Of a stretch of 64,000 bases of DNA, positions 7,502 to 15,649 are shown piece by piece. The stretch spans positions 1 through 64,000 of the forward strand of contig NZ_FXYA01000213.1 in NCBI RefSeq assembly GCF_900184965.1, given 5' to 3'. Position 1 is the first letter of the stretch, and every line of letters starts with the position of its first letter. Made by a program: the position numbers and the translations under genes. The notes beneath the pieces were generated by a model, which ran no database searches, had not been told where the DNA came from, and was given only the letters and a program-made list of their open reading frames with translations. The DNA comes from Akkermansia muciniphila. Lineage in GTDB: Bacteria > Verrucomicrobiota > Verrucomicrobiia > Verrucomicrobiales > Akkermansiaceae.

Positions 7502-7561
7502 ATCCCAATGACATCATAAATGGCATTAAAAAGCAATAATTCATATCCCGTCATATCCTGT
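7499..7561 (+). repeat. candidate integrase arm sites of prophage 1
   Basis: CATATCCYRW occurs at 7499-7508 (covering the int start codon), 7542-7551 and 7552-7561. Short direct repeats between int and the att site are the usual arm-type sites. Confidence 0.45.
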
Positions 7562-7604
7562 CACCCGCCATTTTTACCAGAACTTAATCCATTGATTTAC
7601 AAGC

Positions 7605-7646
7605 AAAAAAGAGCCTGCACCATGGAGATGCAGGCTCTTAAAAAAA
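7605..7646 (-). terminator. terminator of tRNA-Ser
   Basis: Perfect 11-bp stem (AAGAGCCTGCA at 7609-7619 with its complement at 7629-7639), a 9-nt loop, and A runs on both sides on the plus strand that become T runs on the minus strand. It lies just downstream of the tRNA. Confidence 0.85.
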
Positions 7647-7655
7647 GAAAGGTTT

Positions 7656-7748
7656 TGGCGGAGCGGGAGGGATTCGAACCCTCGGTACCGGTTTTGCCAG
7701 TACGTTCCTTTAGCAAAGGAGTGCTTTCAGCCTCTCAGCCACCGCTCC
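7656..7748 (-). tRNA. tRNA-Ser(GCU)
   Basis: A class II tRNA: acceptor GGAGCGG/CCGCTCC, discriminator G, encoded CCA, anticodon loop TTGCTAA with anticodon GCT, a long variable arm and the T-arm GGTTCGAATCC. Intact, with prophage 1 starting at its 3' side, so it is the probable attachment gene. Confidence 0.95.
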
Positions 7749-8065
7749 GTCTTGAGTAATGTGTGGAAAAGAAACTACACGCTTCCCAAAATGAAGTCAA
7801 TACATAAATAATACAGTCAAAAATATCGATCAAGCAATCCTCTCGGTTCTACTGGATTGGGATAGACAGCTATTCATTTGATTGTTCCATTCGGACAAAA
7901 AAACAATCTCCTTGAAAGAGAAAAAAATATACACAACTTCATATCAATAAATATATTATTGAAATAAACATCCGTTTTTTTCCGAAAAATATATTCAGCA
8001 TAGCATGAACGCCATTTTCCGGAAACGGCGCACACCTGATTGGAAAAATAGCAGGAAAGACCTAT
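7749..8065. other. 317-bp AT-rich intergenic region
   Basis: Lies between tRNA-Ser and the end of recQ. It must hold the tRNA promoter near 7760-7830; no gene or strong hairpin is seen. Confidence 0.6.
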
Positions 8066-10225
8066 TTAAACCCCGCAATGCTCGGCAATAACTTCCAGGA
8101 AATCATCCAGGTAACGGGCAGCTTTCTGCTCTCCAATGCCGTGAACATTCATAGCGCCACGGCGGGTGGTAGGTTTCAACCTGGCCAGACCTTCCAGCGT
8201 AGAATTGTGAAATACGGCATAAGCCGGAATCCCGGCTTCCCGAGCCAGTTCATTCCTCAGTTCCTTCAACTTCAAAAACAAATCCTCGTCAAACTCGCCC
8301 AGGGCAGCCAAATTTCCCGTAGACCGGACTCTGGCCTGCTCCATAAATACGGGTATTTTTCCCCGGCGGGCAAAAGGCCAAACCAAAGATGCCTTCTTGC
8401 GCCCCATCATCACTTCATTGCCTTTCGGACTCAGGGTAATCAGGGGACGATCCGCCTCTCCGCTCATTCTGGTCAATCCCGCCATCTGCATGGCACGGAA
8501 CAACTGGCGGATATCGTCCTCGCTCCATCGGGAAAGGATGCCATAAGTACTCAGCCGGACCAGGGATGTTCTTAACAACTCCTGGGTTTTCGCCCCTTTG
8601 AGCATCTGAATAATCTTCGTCTTGCCCCATCTTCCCTGCCATGAACCATCAGCCAGACGCACGGACGCGCGCGCAATCCCGCTCAACGCCTGCCGCACCA
8701 CCAAGGTCTCTTCCTCTCCCAGAGATTGGCCTTCCTCAACGCCCAGCGTCAGGCACTGATCACAGCGGCCGCACGGAACTCCATCTTCCTCCCCGAAATA
8801 ATTCAAAATCCATTGCTGACGGCAGCCGGAGGAATAAGCGAACTCCGTCATTGCCTTCAGTTTCTCCCGGTCCCTCACTTCCTTTTCCCTCAGGGCGTCT
8901 CCATCCAGAGGAATTTTCAAACCGCTTATGGAAGGATCCGTTACTCTGGTAAGCTTCACGCGTTGTCCCGGAACGTCATGACGGCTGATCGCTCCATTGC
9001 GTATAAGCACGGATAAAGCTGCCCCCACCTGCATGGCATTACGGCATTTGAGACGCTCCGCCATTTCCTCCAGAGACCACATGACATCGTGGGTTTCCGC
9101 ACTGCAATGCTTCCTGAGCAACTCGTACAGCTCCACAATCAATGGAATTCCCGGATTTACTCCTTCAATAAAAAATTCCTGGGTCCGCAAATCCGCATGG
9201 TTGAACAAAAGTTCGCAATACGCTTCATTCCCGTCTCGTCCGGCTCGTCCGGCCTCCTGATAATAGGCCTCCACACTGCCGGGAATTTCAAAATGAGCCA
9301 CAAACCTGACGTCCGCCCGGTCAATGCCCATGCCAAACGCATTTGTGGCAATAACAATATCCGCATGACGGTTCATGAAAGCGTTCTGGGCCTCCTCCCT
9401 CTGCTCATCCGTCATGCCGGCGTGGTAGGCAGTCACGCTCAATCCAAGCTCGGAAAGAGCCTCATATACCTGCTCCACTTTTTTGCGGGTGGAGCAATAA
9501 ATAATGCCCGTCTTGTGACGCTTCACCAATTCATACAATCTCCTGTACTTGTCTTTGTGCGTATCGCACGCAGTAATGCGGAAATGCAGATTTTCCCGCG
9601 CAAACCCGCGCACAATAGTCACCGGGTCATCCAGCCCCAGATGTTTCAGAATATCTTCCCGCACACGCGGCGTGGCCGTAGCGGTCAGCGCAGCCACCTG
9701 GGGCCTCCCCAGCATCTCAACAGCTCTTCCCAGCTTCAGATAATCCGGACGGAAATCGTGCCCCCACTGGCTCAGGCAATGCGCTTCATCCACAGCCACC
9801 ATATTTACATCCACCTCCGCCAGAGCATGCATGAACCCTTCATGACCAAAACGTTCAGGAGCCACATACACCAGCTTGAACGCTCCCTTCCTCATTCCGT
9901 CCAAACGTTCCTTTTGCTCAGAAAAACTTAGGGAGCTGTTAATCATGGTGGCGGGAATCCCCCTGGCGGCAAGGGCATCCACCTGATCTTTCATTAAAGA
10001 AATTAGAGGGCTGACAACCAGGCAAACCCCGTCCCGGCACAAGGAAGGAAGCTGGTAACACAGGGATTTTCCTCCTCCCGTGGGCATCACTACCAATACA
10101 TTGCGGCCTTCCATAATGGAAGCCACCACTTGATCCTGGCCCTCTCTCAAGACGGAAAAGCCGAAGAACTTCTTCAATGCCTCCATCGGCGACCTGATCA
10201 CCTTAAACTCGCTCATTTCCTCCAT
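8066..10225 (-). CDS. recQ: ATP-dependent DNA helicase RecQ
   Basis: 719 residues. A 3'-5' helicase that unwinds forks and recombination intermediates in DNA repair. Walker A MPTGGGKS at residues 47-54, DEAH at 146-149, SAT-like TATATPRV, the helicase C-terminal GRAGRDG motif, the four-Cys zinc region ending CGRCDQC with a winged helix after it, and a C-terminal HRDC domain at about 640-715 ending NVHGIGEQKAARYL. Domain order and length fit bacterial RecQ. The start MEEMSEF could also be the second Met. A host gene. Confidence 0.97.
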   Translation of the reverse strand: MEEMSEFKVIRSPMEALKKFFGFSVLREGQDQVVASIMEGRNVLVVMPTGGGKSLCYQLPSLCRDGVCLVVSPLISLMKDQVDALAARGIPATMINSSLSFSEQKERLDGMRKGAFKLVYVAPERFGHEGFMHALAEVDVNMVAVDEAHCLSQWGHDFRPDYLKLGRAVEMLGRPQVAALTATATPRVREDILKHLGLDDPVTIVRGFARENLHFRITACDTHKDKYRRLYELVKRHKTGIIYCSTRKKVEQVYEALSELGLSVTAYHAGMTDEQREEAQNAFMNRHADIVIATNAFGMGIDRADVRFVAHFEIPGSVEAYYQEAGRAGRDGNEAYCELLFNHADLRTQEFFIEGVNPGIPLIVELYELLRKHCSAETHDVMWSLEEMAERLKCRNAMQVGAALSVLIRNGAISRHDVPGQRVKLTRVTDPSISGLKIPLDGDALREKEVRDREKLKAMTEFAYSSGCRQQWILNYFGEEDGVPCGRCDQCLTLGVEEGQSLGEEETLVVRQALSGIARASVRLADGSWQGRWGKTKIIQMLKGAKTQELLRTSLVRLSTYGILSRWSEDDIRQLFRAMQMAGLTRMSGEADRPLITLSPKGNEVMMGRKKASLVWPFARRGKIPVFMEQARVRSTGNLAALGEFDEDLFLKLKELRNELAREAGIPAYAVFHNSTLEGLARLKPTTRRGAMNVHGIGEQKAARYLDDFLEVIAEHCGV

Positions 10226-10366
10226 TTAGTGTGCCACAGGCCATTCCATGACGCAACGACTTTCCCCTCTTTCTCCATCCCGCAGTCAACGGTTCCTTTT
10301 CTGAAAATTTATTTTCTCGAAAAGAGAAAAATGAATTTTTTTTCTCAAATCATCTTACAAACATCT

Positions 10367-10393
10367 TGACTTTCCCGAAGAAAAATCTATATT
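10367..10393 (+). promoter_or_regulatory. probable tRNA-Arg promoter
   Basis: TTGACT (10367-10372) and TATATT (10388-10393) with a 15-bp gap, 37 bp upstream of the tRNA. Spacing is short, so the exact boxes are uncertain. Confidence 0.45.
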
Positions 10394-10430
10394 TCTCTCA
10401 CCGCTTACGCGGTAAACGACGCAAGTCAAA

Positions 10431-10507
<77 letters not shown>

Positions 10508-10536
10508 CTTGCATCACTACCAGCAAATAAAATGAT

Positions 10537-10567
10537 TCCTGCCTGAACATCACGGCGGGATTTTTTG
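10537..10567 (+). terminator. terminator after tRNA-Arg
   Basis: TCCTGCC (10537-10543) pairs with GGCGGGA (10554-10560) and is followed by TTTTTT. Confidence 0.7.
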
Positions 10568-10588
10568 TCTCTACTGGTAAATACATAT

Positions 10589-10948
10589 GGGGGCGCCATG
10601 GTTTCGACTGGAAGTCTGCGGTGCTGGCTGCATGTGAAGGTTAATCGGCTGGCCTTCTAAAAAGCCGATTAAAAAAATAAATGCAGAGTCTAACGACCTT
10701 GCTCTGGCTGCTTAATTAGTTCAGCCGCGTCAGAACCTCAACGCCTGCTAGAGGGGACGACGAAGAGACAGCAGGCTGGTGCAATGCGGGGTTGCCGCGC
10801 AACGCACGAGACTTCCACAGGCAACTAGCGAGCTTGCCTAGTTGACGCATGGCGAAGCAGCCGCGAAAGCAGCAATATGCGTCTGAACATGGAGATGCCG
10901 TCATCAATGGCCTTCAGGACACGGGTTCGACTCCCGTCGCCTCCACCA
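10589..10948 (+). ncRNA. ssrA: tmRNA (10Sa RNA)
   Basis: Rescues stalled ribosomes by trans-translation. The 5' end GGGGGCGCCATGGTTTCGAC and the 3' end GGTTCGACTCCCGTCGCC plus ACCA are canonical; GGGGGCG pairs with CGCCTCC. The tag reading frame ends with GCT CTG GCT GCT TAA; taking GCA at 10683 as the resume codon the tag is AESNDLALAA, with the standard ALAA end. The last bases are the att core of prophage 2, which rebuilds the 3' end on integration. Confidence 0.96.
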
Positions 10949-10975
10949 TCTCAAAACAACCGCAAGCGTTTGAAA
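10936..10975 (+). other. attL of prophage 2
   Basis: A 40-bp sequence identical to 52093-52132. It covers the last 13 bases of ssrA and the left arm of its terminator. Similarity goes on with mismatches for about 30 bp more. Confidence 0.92.
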
Positions 10976-10998
10976 AAGAACGCTTGCGGTTTTTGTTT
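10958..10998 (+). terminator. ssrA terminator
   Basis: AACCGCAAGCG (10958-10968) pairs with CGCTTGCGGTT (10981-10991), followed by a T-rich run. Partly phage-derived after integration; the attR copy also keeps a perfect hairpin. Confidence 0.85.
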
Positions 10999-11006
10999 TT
11001 ATAAAA

Positions 11007-11079
11007 CTGCAAGACAAACTGCAAGACATTGAAATCCGTTTTGGAAACAATGTCTTGCAGTCGAAGGTATGTCTTGCAG
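11007..11079 (+). repeat. integrase arm-type sites, attL side
   Basis: CTGCAAGACA occurs at 11007-11016 and 11019-11028 (12-bp period) and inverted (TGTCTTGCAG) at 11051-11060 and 11070-11079. The same pair with the same spacing lies at the other end at 51976-51997. Confidence 0.75.
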
Positions 11080-11086
11080 GCATGAA

Positions 11087-11150
11087 GAAGCCCTCCCCTG
11101 TGGTGGGCGGGAGAGGGCTTCGGTGGGGACTGTTCCCTGATTCGGAACAG
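11087..11150 (-). terminator. two hairpins ending the late operon
   Basis: GAAGCCCTC (11087-11095) pairs with GAGGGCTTC (11113-11121), and CTGTTCC (11130-11136) pairs with GGAACAG (11144-11150). Neither has a long T run, but they lie just after the last late gene. Confidence 0.45.
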
Positions 11151-11176
11151 GGGGCATTTGCTTAGTTGCTGGGAGG

Positions 11177-11950
11177 TCAGGAGAGGCCGACGAGGCGGTT
11201 GTATTTGCGGTTGGCTTCCATGTGCCGGGGGTGTTCCGGGTCGTCAAGAGCAGCGTAGTCCGGGTGGTTGGGGTCGGTGAGCATGGCATGGGCTTCTTCT
11301 GCGTTGCTGCGGCCAGGGGCGGCGGTTTTGCTGCCGACGAAGGCGTCTTCGCTGGTGGCGGTCATGAGGGCATGCAAAAGTTTGAAGCCTTTGGGGCTTT
11401 GCAGCGGGGCGAGGTCTTCGGTGGTGAGGCCGGATTTGGCGCGGAGCTTGGCCGTGAATTGTTTGACGGCTCCCATGTTGGCGTTGAAGTTGGTGCCCCA
11501 TTCTTCCTTGAGTGCCTTTGTGGACTGGGCGAGGGCTTCCTGTTCGGCTTTTTGAAGAGCAGTGATGACGCCGGAGACGTATTTCCCAGCGGCTTTGCCG
11601 TCAAGCCCCGCGGCCTTGGCCTGTTCGGTGACGAGGTTGCGGAAGTCGTCGGATGCCTGGAAGTCTTCCGGGAGTTCAACAGCGTATTCTCCGGCGTCGT
11701 CCGGGTTTTCTTCTTTGGCTGGATCCTTCGGATTGGGTTCGTCGCCGGGTGCGGGATCCGGTTCAGGATCAGCATCGAGGTTGAAGTTGGCGTCTTCCCC
11801 TTCTCCGGCTGCCGGGTTTTCGTCCCCAACAGCCGGGGCCGGAGGGTCGGTAGGCGTGGGGGCCGGGTTCTGCTCTCCGGGAGGGGTAACGTTTTCGGGG
11901 ACTTCTTCTCGAAGGAGTGGGCGGAATGGGTTGAATAGGTTGGTGTGCAT
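11177..11950 (-). CDS. capsid scaffolding/assembly protein
   Basis: 257 residues. The N-terminal 90 residues are Pro/Glu/Asp-rich and disordered; the middle is helical and Ala/Lys-rich; the C-terminus has a small basic helix (MEANRKYNRLVGLS). This layout and the place next to the portal gene fit T7 gp9-like scaffolds. Last gene of the leftward late operon. The call rests on composition and position, not on a diagnostic motif. Confidence 0.65.
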   Translation of the reverse strand: MHTNLFNPFRPLLREEVPENVTPPGEQNPAPTPTDPPAPAVGDENPAAGEGEDANFNLDADPEPDPAPGDEPNPKDPAKEENPDDAGEYAVELPEDFQASDDFRNLVTEQAKAAGLDGKAAGKYVSGVITALQKAEQEALAQSTKALKEEWGTNFNANMGAVKQFTAKLRAKSGLTTEDLAPLQSPKGFKLLHALMTATSEDAFVGSKTAAPGRSNAEEAHAMLTDPNHPDYAALDDPEHPRHMEANRKYNRLVGLS

Positions 11951-11956
11951 GATGGT

Positions 11957-12235
11957 TTATTGGTTGGTTTTCTGTTGTTGTTTTTCGTATTGGGATAGCT
12001 CGTGTTTGAGCCAGAGGATGACTTCCCGCTGGCCGTCGCGGATGGCGGCCATGATGGGGTTGGGTTCTACAGGTTCCCCGGTGGCTGGGTTCCTTGTCTG
12101 GTAGCAAGGCAGGTTTGTTTGGAATTCGGCTTCGAGGTAGGCGATTGTTTCCGGGGTGATGTGGGCGGCAAGATGGGCGCGCCGGGTGGCAACGTAGGCT
12201 TTGTAGTCCTGCTCGAATTGTTCTTCTTCGGTCAT
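11957..12235 (-). CDS. hypothetical phage protein between portal and scaffold
   Basis: 92 residues, helical, Glu/Gln-rich (EEEQFEQDYKAYVATRRAHLA) with NPATGEPVEPNPIMAAIRDGQ in the middle. It starts 5 bp after the portal stop codon. The small gene at this place in many gut podoviruses is of unknown role. Confidence 0.7.
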   Translation of the reverse strand: MTEEEQFEQDYKAYVATRRAHLAAHITPETIAYLEAEFQTNLPCYQTRNPATGEPVEPNPIMAAIRDGQREVILWLKHELSQYEKQQQKTNQ

Positions 12236-12240
12236 GGCTG

Positions 12241-13878
12241 TTATTTTTGTGCTGCTGCGATGTCACGGCCTGCTTTGGCGGTTCCCTGCATGGCTTCAAG
12301 CTGGGCTTGCTGCTGGGCAGCGGCGGCGCGTTGCTGGTCGAGGGCTTCGAGTTCTTTTTCTTTGCGGAGGCAGTCCGTGGGGGCACCCGTGCTTTCATAG
12401 AGGAACCGGCCATATTTACGCATGTCCACGATTTCAATCATGGATGGGTCGCCTGTGGCCTGGGTGTAGGCAAGGGCGTTCTGGATGTAGTAGTCGCCTC
12501 CGTTACGCTGGGCACGTTCAATGGCCTGACTGATTTTTCCATTGTAGGAGACAGCAGGGATTTTGATTTCGAAGTTTTCACTTCCGCCCTGATCTCGGAC
12601 GACGAGTTCGTCGGGCATGTCTTCGATAGGGAATTTTCCCTGCCGGAAGAGGATAGAGAAAATACGGTGTATAAGGGTATTGCATTCGGTCATGAAGAGC
12701 GTCATGGCCGGGGTGATGGCGGTGACTTGTTCTTCCTGCCGAGCGACAACTTCGGTAGCGGTCATTTGGCGGTCTACGTTGCTGATGACCCGGATGAAGG
12801 GAATGAAGTATGCCTGCCGAATTTTTTCTTCCTTGTCCTGGATGCGGTCTTTTCCGATGTCGTAACGTCCGGAGGTGGCCCATTCGCGGGGCATGTTCAT
12901 TCCCGCTGCCTGTGGTTTGACGACGGTACGGCCTCCGGCACGCATATCTATTTCTCCGATTTGGTCGGCTAAGGTCAGGAGACGGGGGAAGGCGGCGACT
13001 TCTCCAAGAACGTCCATGACTCTTTCGAGCTTGAGAATGGCTTCTATTTCTTCTTTAACACTCATTCCAGGGGCATAGCCGAAGAAGCCTTCTCCGTATC
13101 TCAAAAAGCGTGGGACGAAGTAGGGAAATTCGTTATAACCGCTTTCGTTAATGATGACTTTGTCTGCGTCCCATGCGATATAGACGGACGCGTATTTCAT
13201 GCGGAGGGGGTTGATAAGGTCGTGGCCGAAGTCGGATGTATGGCGAGGGAGGACGATGTGAAGGTATTGGTGTTTTTCCGTATAGCGGCGTTTGTCGTCA
13301 TCGTAGGCATCGCGTATACGCTGGGGAAGTTTGTTGTAGCCGAATTGCTTGACGGCCTGATATGGGGAGAGTTTGAATAGACGCGCGAGTGTGTCAGGTT
13401 TTTTATTGCGGCCTTCGGAGCCGCCGTAGGTACCTGTGGGGACATAGGTGAAGTTGAGGGTGCCGTCGGGCAATGTGTCGCTGTAGACGCAGCCTGTTCC
13501 GCAAAGTGCCCAGTCGAGGAGGCATTCATGCATGACGGTGTAGAAGTTGGATTTTGCCAGTTCTTCGTGTGTGATTTCGGATGCCTTGGAGAACCAGTCG
13601 TCGTAACGCGAGGATTTACCTTTTCCTTTTTTACCAGATTTGAGTTTGAACCACTGTTGCCCTGCCGGGATGATGTACATCATGCAGGCTCCTACAAAAG
13701 TATGAACGGATTCGAATGCGACTGTGCAATGTTTACGGCGAGATGATGGAGTTGGACGTTCCTCCATTTCAGAAGCGGCCTGTGTACGAGGCATGATGTG
13801 ACGACGCAACCAGTTCCATTCGCCGGACTGGGAGTTCATTTCATCGAGTAGGGCTTCGGATGTTTTGATGTAGTCCAT
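12241..13878 (-). CDS. portal (head-tail connector) protein
   Basis: 545 residues from ATG 13878 (MDYIKTSEALLDEMNSQS); the longer open frame upstream is noise over the next gene. It resembles the T7 gp8 family: LRRHIMPRT, TFVGACMMYIIPAGQQWFKL, a long GTGCVY/VPTGTYGG centre, MTATEVVARQEEQ and a Gln/Ala-rich C-terminal helix. It forms the dodecameric ring through which DNA enters the head and on which the tail assembles. Confidence 0.88.
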   Translation of the reverse strand: MDYIKTSEALLDEMNSQSGEWNWLRRHIMPRTQAASEMEERPTPSSRRKHCTVAFESVHTFVGACMMYIIPAGQQWFKLKSGKKGKGKSSRYDDWFSKASEITHEELAKSNFYTVMHECLLDWALCGTGCVYSDTLPDGTLNFTYVPTGTYGGSEGRNKKPDTLARLFKLSPYQAVKQFGYNKLPQRIRDAYDDDKRRYTEKHQYLHIVLPRHTSDFGHDLINPLRMKYASVYIAWDADKVIINESGYNEFPYFVPRFLRYGEGFFGYAPGMSVKEEIEAILKLERVMDVLGEVAAFPRLLTLADQIGEIDMRAGGRTVVKPQAAGMNMPREWATSGRYDIGKDRIQDKEEKIRQAYFIPFIRVISNVDRQMTATEVVARQEEQVTAITPAMTLFMTECNTLIHRIFSILFRQGKFPIEDMPDELVVRDQGGSENFEIKIPAVSYNGKISQAIERAQRNGGDYYIQNALAYTQATGDPSMIEIVDMRKYGRFLYESTGAPTDCLRKEKELEALDQQRAAAAQQQAQLEAMQGTAKAGRDIAAAQK

Positions 13879-13885
13879 AGGGTTA

Positions 13886-14200
13886 TTAGCCGAGTGTTTT
13901 ACGCCCGGTGAGGATGCCGCTGTTGAGGCTGGGGCGTTTGTTGACGGTTTGGGCAAGGGAGTATCGGCGGCGGGCTTCGGTGTTGACTGCCTGTTCCGAT
14001 GCCTGCGTGTCCTGCGTCTGCTGTTCAGCCACTTTCGAGGTTTGTACGGTAGGCTGCTGTTCCATGGCATCTGCCATGGCATTCGCTGCGGATGCCTGGG
14101 CCTTGGCCTGTTTGTTGCTCTGGTGCATGCCGTAGGCCGCACTGCCCGCCCCGACGACTGCGGAGGCGATACCTGCTATTGCTGCTGCTCCAAGTCCCAT
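13886..14200 (-). CDS. small Ala/Gly-rich virion-type protein
   Basis: 104 residues from ATG 14200 (MGLGAAAIAGIASAVVGAGS). An amphipathic Ala/Gly hydrophobic start is followed by a Gln/Ala/Thr-rich polar helix and ends with RRRYSLAQTVNKRP. A hydrophobic Ala/Gly helix plus polar coil is also seen in the gp14-like protein at 34003. Possibly a small ejection or head protein. Confidence 0.6.
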   Translation of the reverse strand: MGLGAAAIAGIASAVVGAGSAAYGMHQSNKQAKAQASAANAMADAMEQQPTVQTSKVAEQQTQDTQASEQAVNTEARRRYSLAQTVNKRPSLNSGILTGRKTLG

Positions 14201-14202
14201 GG

Positions 14203-14790
14203 TTATTTGCGCTGGGTGTAGGTGTTGACGCCCCACGCGATAGCGCGGGCGATGGCTGCGGGGTTATTTTTCATGAGGTCTGCATTTCCGGCGTTGGAGA
14301 TGAAGCCACATTCTACAAGGACGGCGGGAGGGTTGGTTTTACGGAGGACGTAGAGACTGCTTTTCGGAGGGGTGCAGGAACGGTCAGGACGGGCCTGTAC
14401 ATGGTCAGCGCGGCCCGGAAGGATTTTGCAGAGTGGCCCGGCAATAGCTTCGGCAAGGGCTTTCCCCTGTGCGGAGTCGGTACAGGTGCCGTCGTCGTGA
14501 TAAGTCCGGTGATGGCAGACATGCGCTCCACGGGGCGAGGGAGAGTCCGAGGAGTCACAGTGTATGGAGATGGAAATATCATAGCCTCCGGCGTTGATGG
14601 CCTTGACAGTAGCTTCAAGGTCGTCGTCGTTGTCCATGTAAGGGTAGTCAATAACGGTGACGTTGTGTCCCTGCGCCCGCAGCATGGGGGCGAGGTGGTC
14701 AACGATGACGGAGGCGGTGGCATGTTCCTCCAAGCCGTTTCCGCGGCTTCCGGTGTTGTTGGCGTGTCCGATGTCTAAAGCGATATTCAT
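14203..14790 (-). CDS. N-acetylmuramoyl-L-alanine amidase (endolysin)
   Basis: 195 residues of the Amidase_3 family, which cuts the amide bond between muramic acid and the stem peptide. Zinc ligands: His9 (DIGHANNTG), a Glu in NGLEEH (21/22) and His77 (SISIHCDSS). Catalytic Glu160 in AVLVECGFISN. No signal peptide, so release depends on the neighbouring membrane proteins. It lies with 14868 and 15162 in a lysis cassette inside the late operon. Confidence 0.92.
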   Translation of the reverse strand: MNIALDIGHANNTGSRGNGLEEHATASVIVDHLAPMLRAQGHNVTVIDYPYMDNDDDLEATVKAINAGGYDISISIHCDSSDSPSPRGAHVCHHRTYHDDGTCTDSAQGKALAEAIAGPLCKILPGRADHVQARPDRSCTPPKSSLYVLRKTNPPAVLVECGFISNAGNADLMKNNPAAIARAIAWGVNTYTQRK

Positions 14791-14867
14791 GGTTATAAGT
14801 TGTTTTTGCTAGAACTGACGAGGAATCCTCGGTAGTCGAACTTGTAAGAAAAACTTTACAGTTGGGG

Positions 14868-15152
14868 TTAGTTTTCGTCGTCAATGAGGGCTTTGTTGGC
14901 CGCTTTGGCGAGGTCGCAGTTTTTGCAGTTGCTGATGAGCTGCATGGTGAGTTCCCTGATTTGGCGGTCGCGGGCGTCGATGATGTCGTCTTTCCGCTTG
15001 AGCAGTTTGATGGTGTAACTGACGGCGTAGACAAGGACGCCGAAGCCTCCGAGGGAACCGACTGCCGATACCCAGCCTTCGAGTTCCGTTGTGGCCGGAA
15101 CGGTGGCAAGGATAGAGCCGACAATGTAGGAGGCACGCGAGATGTTATCCAT
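14868..15152 (-). CDS. holin-like membrane protein
   Basis: 94 residues with one or two hydrophobic segments (ASYIVGSILATVP and VSAVGSLGGFGVLVYAVSYTI), then a charged helix (LLKRKDDIIDARDRQIREL) and two Cys (CKNC). Size, topology and position next to the endolysin suggest a holin; there is no family-specific motif. Confidence 0.6.
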   Translation of the reverse strand: MDNISRASYIVGSILATVPATTELEGWVSAVGSLGGFGVLVYAVSYTIKLLKRKDDIIDARDRQIRELTMQLISNCKNCDLAKAANKALIDDEN

Positions 15153-15161
15153 GTGCAGGGG

Positions 15162-15632
15162 TTATTTTTCCTGTTTGATGACGACTGGGGTTTGTTCCAC
15201 GGTGGCCGGAGGTTCCGGTGCGTTCTGGCGGTAGGTGATGCTTTGGCCGTTTTTGTCCAGGACGAGGCAGGAGCCGTCTTTGCAGATTTCCGTATGATCA
15301 GGCGTGATGGTGACGTCATGCCCGCATCCAGCAAGGGAGGATGAGATGCCAAGAACGGCCAACCCGGCGGCAATGATGGAGGCTGCCCAGTAGAGAGCTT
15401 TTTTCCAGCCGGAGGAGGAGGTTGCCTTGTCCTTGAGATAGTTCTGCACGTCTTGAAGAGCATGCCTGCCGATGATGGGAAGAGCTTGGTCTGCGACGTG
15501 ATACCATGCCTGCTTGACGGTGGGCGTTTCATCTTCCCAGCCCGTTTGTTTCGGGGCGTGGGATATGGCGGATTGGTACATGTTGTACATGTCCTTTGCG
15601 ATTTCTTCGGTGTGGTTGTGGTTTGTAGTCAT
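15162..15632 (-). CDS. lysis-cassette membrane protein with lipobox-like motif
   Basis: 156 residues. A helical soluble N-terminal half, one membrane segment (ALYWAASIIAAGLAVLGIS), directly followed by SSLAGCGHD, which resembles a lipoprotein lipobox, then a short exported-looking tail with CKDGSC and a Pro-rich end. Could be a spanin-like protein that links inner and outer membranes, or a second holin. Role inferred from neighbours. Confidence 0.55.
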   Translation of the reverse strand: MTTNHNHTEEIAKDMYNMYQSAISHAPKQTGWEDETPTVKQAWYHVADQALPIIGRHALQDVQNYLKDKATSSSGWKKALYWAASIIAAGLAVLGISSSLAGCGHDVTITPDHTEICKDGSCLVLDKNGQSITYRQNAPEPPATVEQTPVVIKQEK

Positions 15633-15649
15633 GGATTTGTTTTGGTTGT

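Noticed and set aside
7520-7759. Plus frame across tRNA-Ser
   Set aside because: Translation of a tRNA gene and its terminator.
10716-10907. Minus frame over ssrA
   Set aside because: Lies inside the tmRNA gene.
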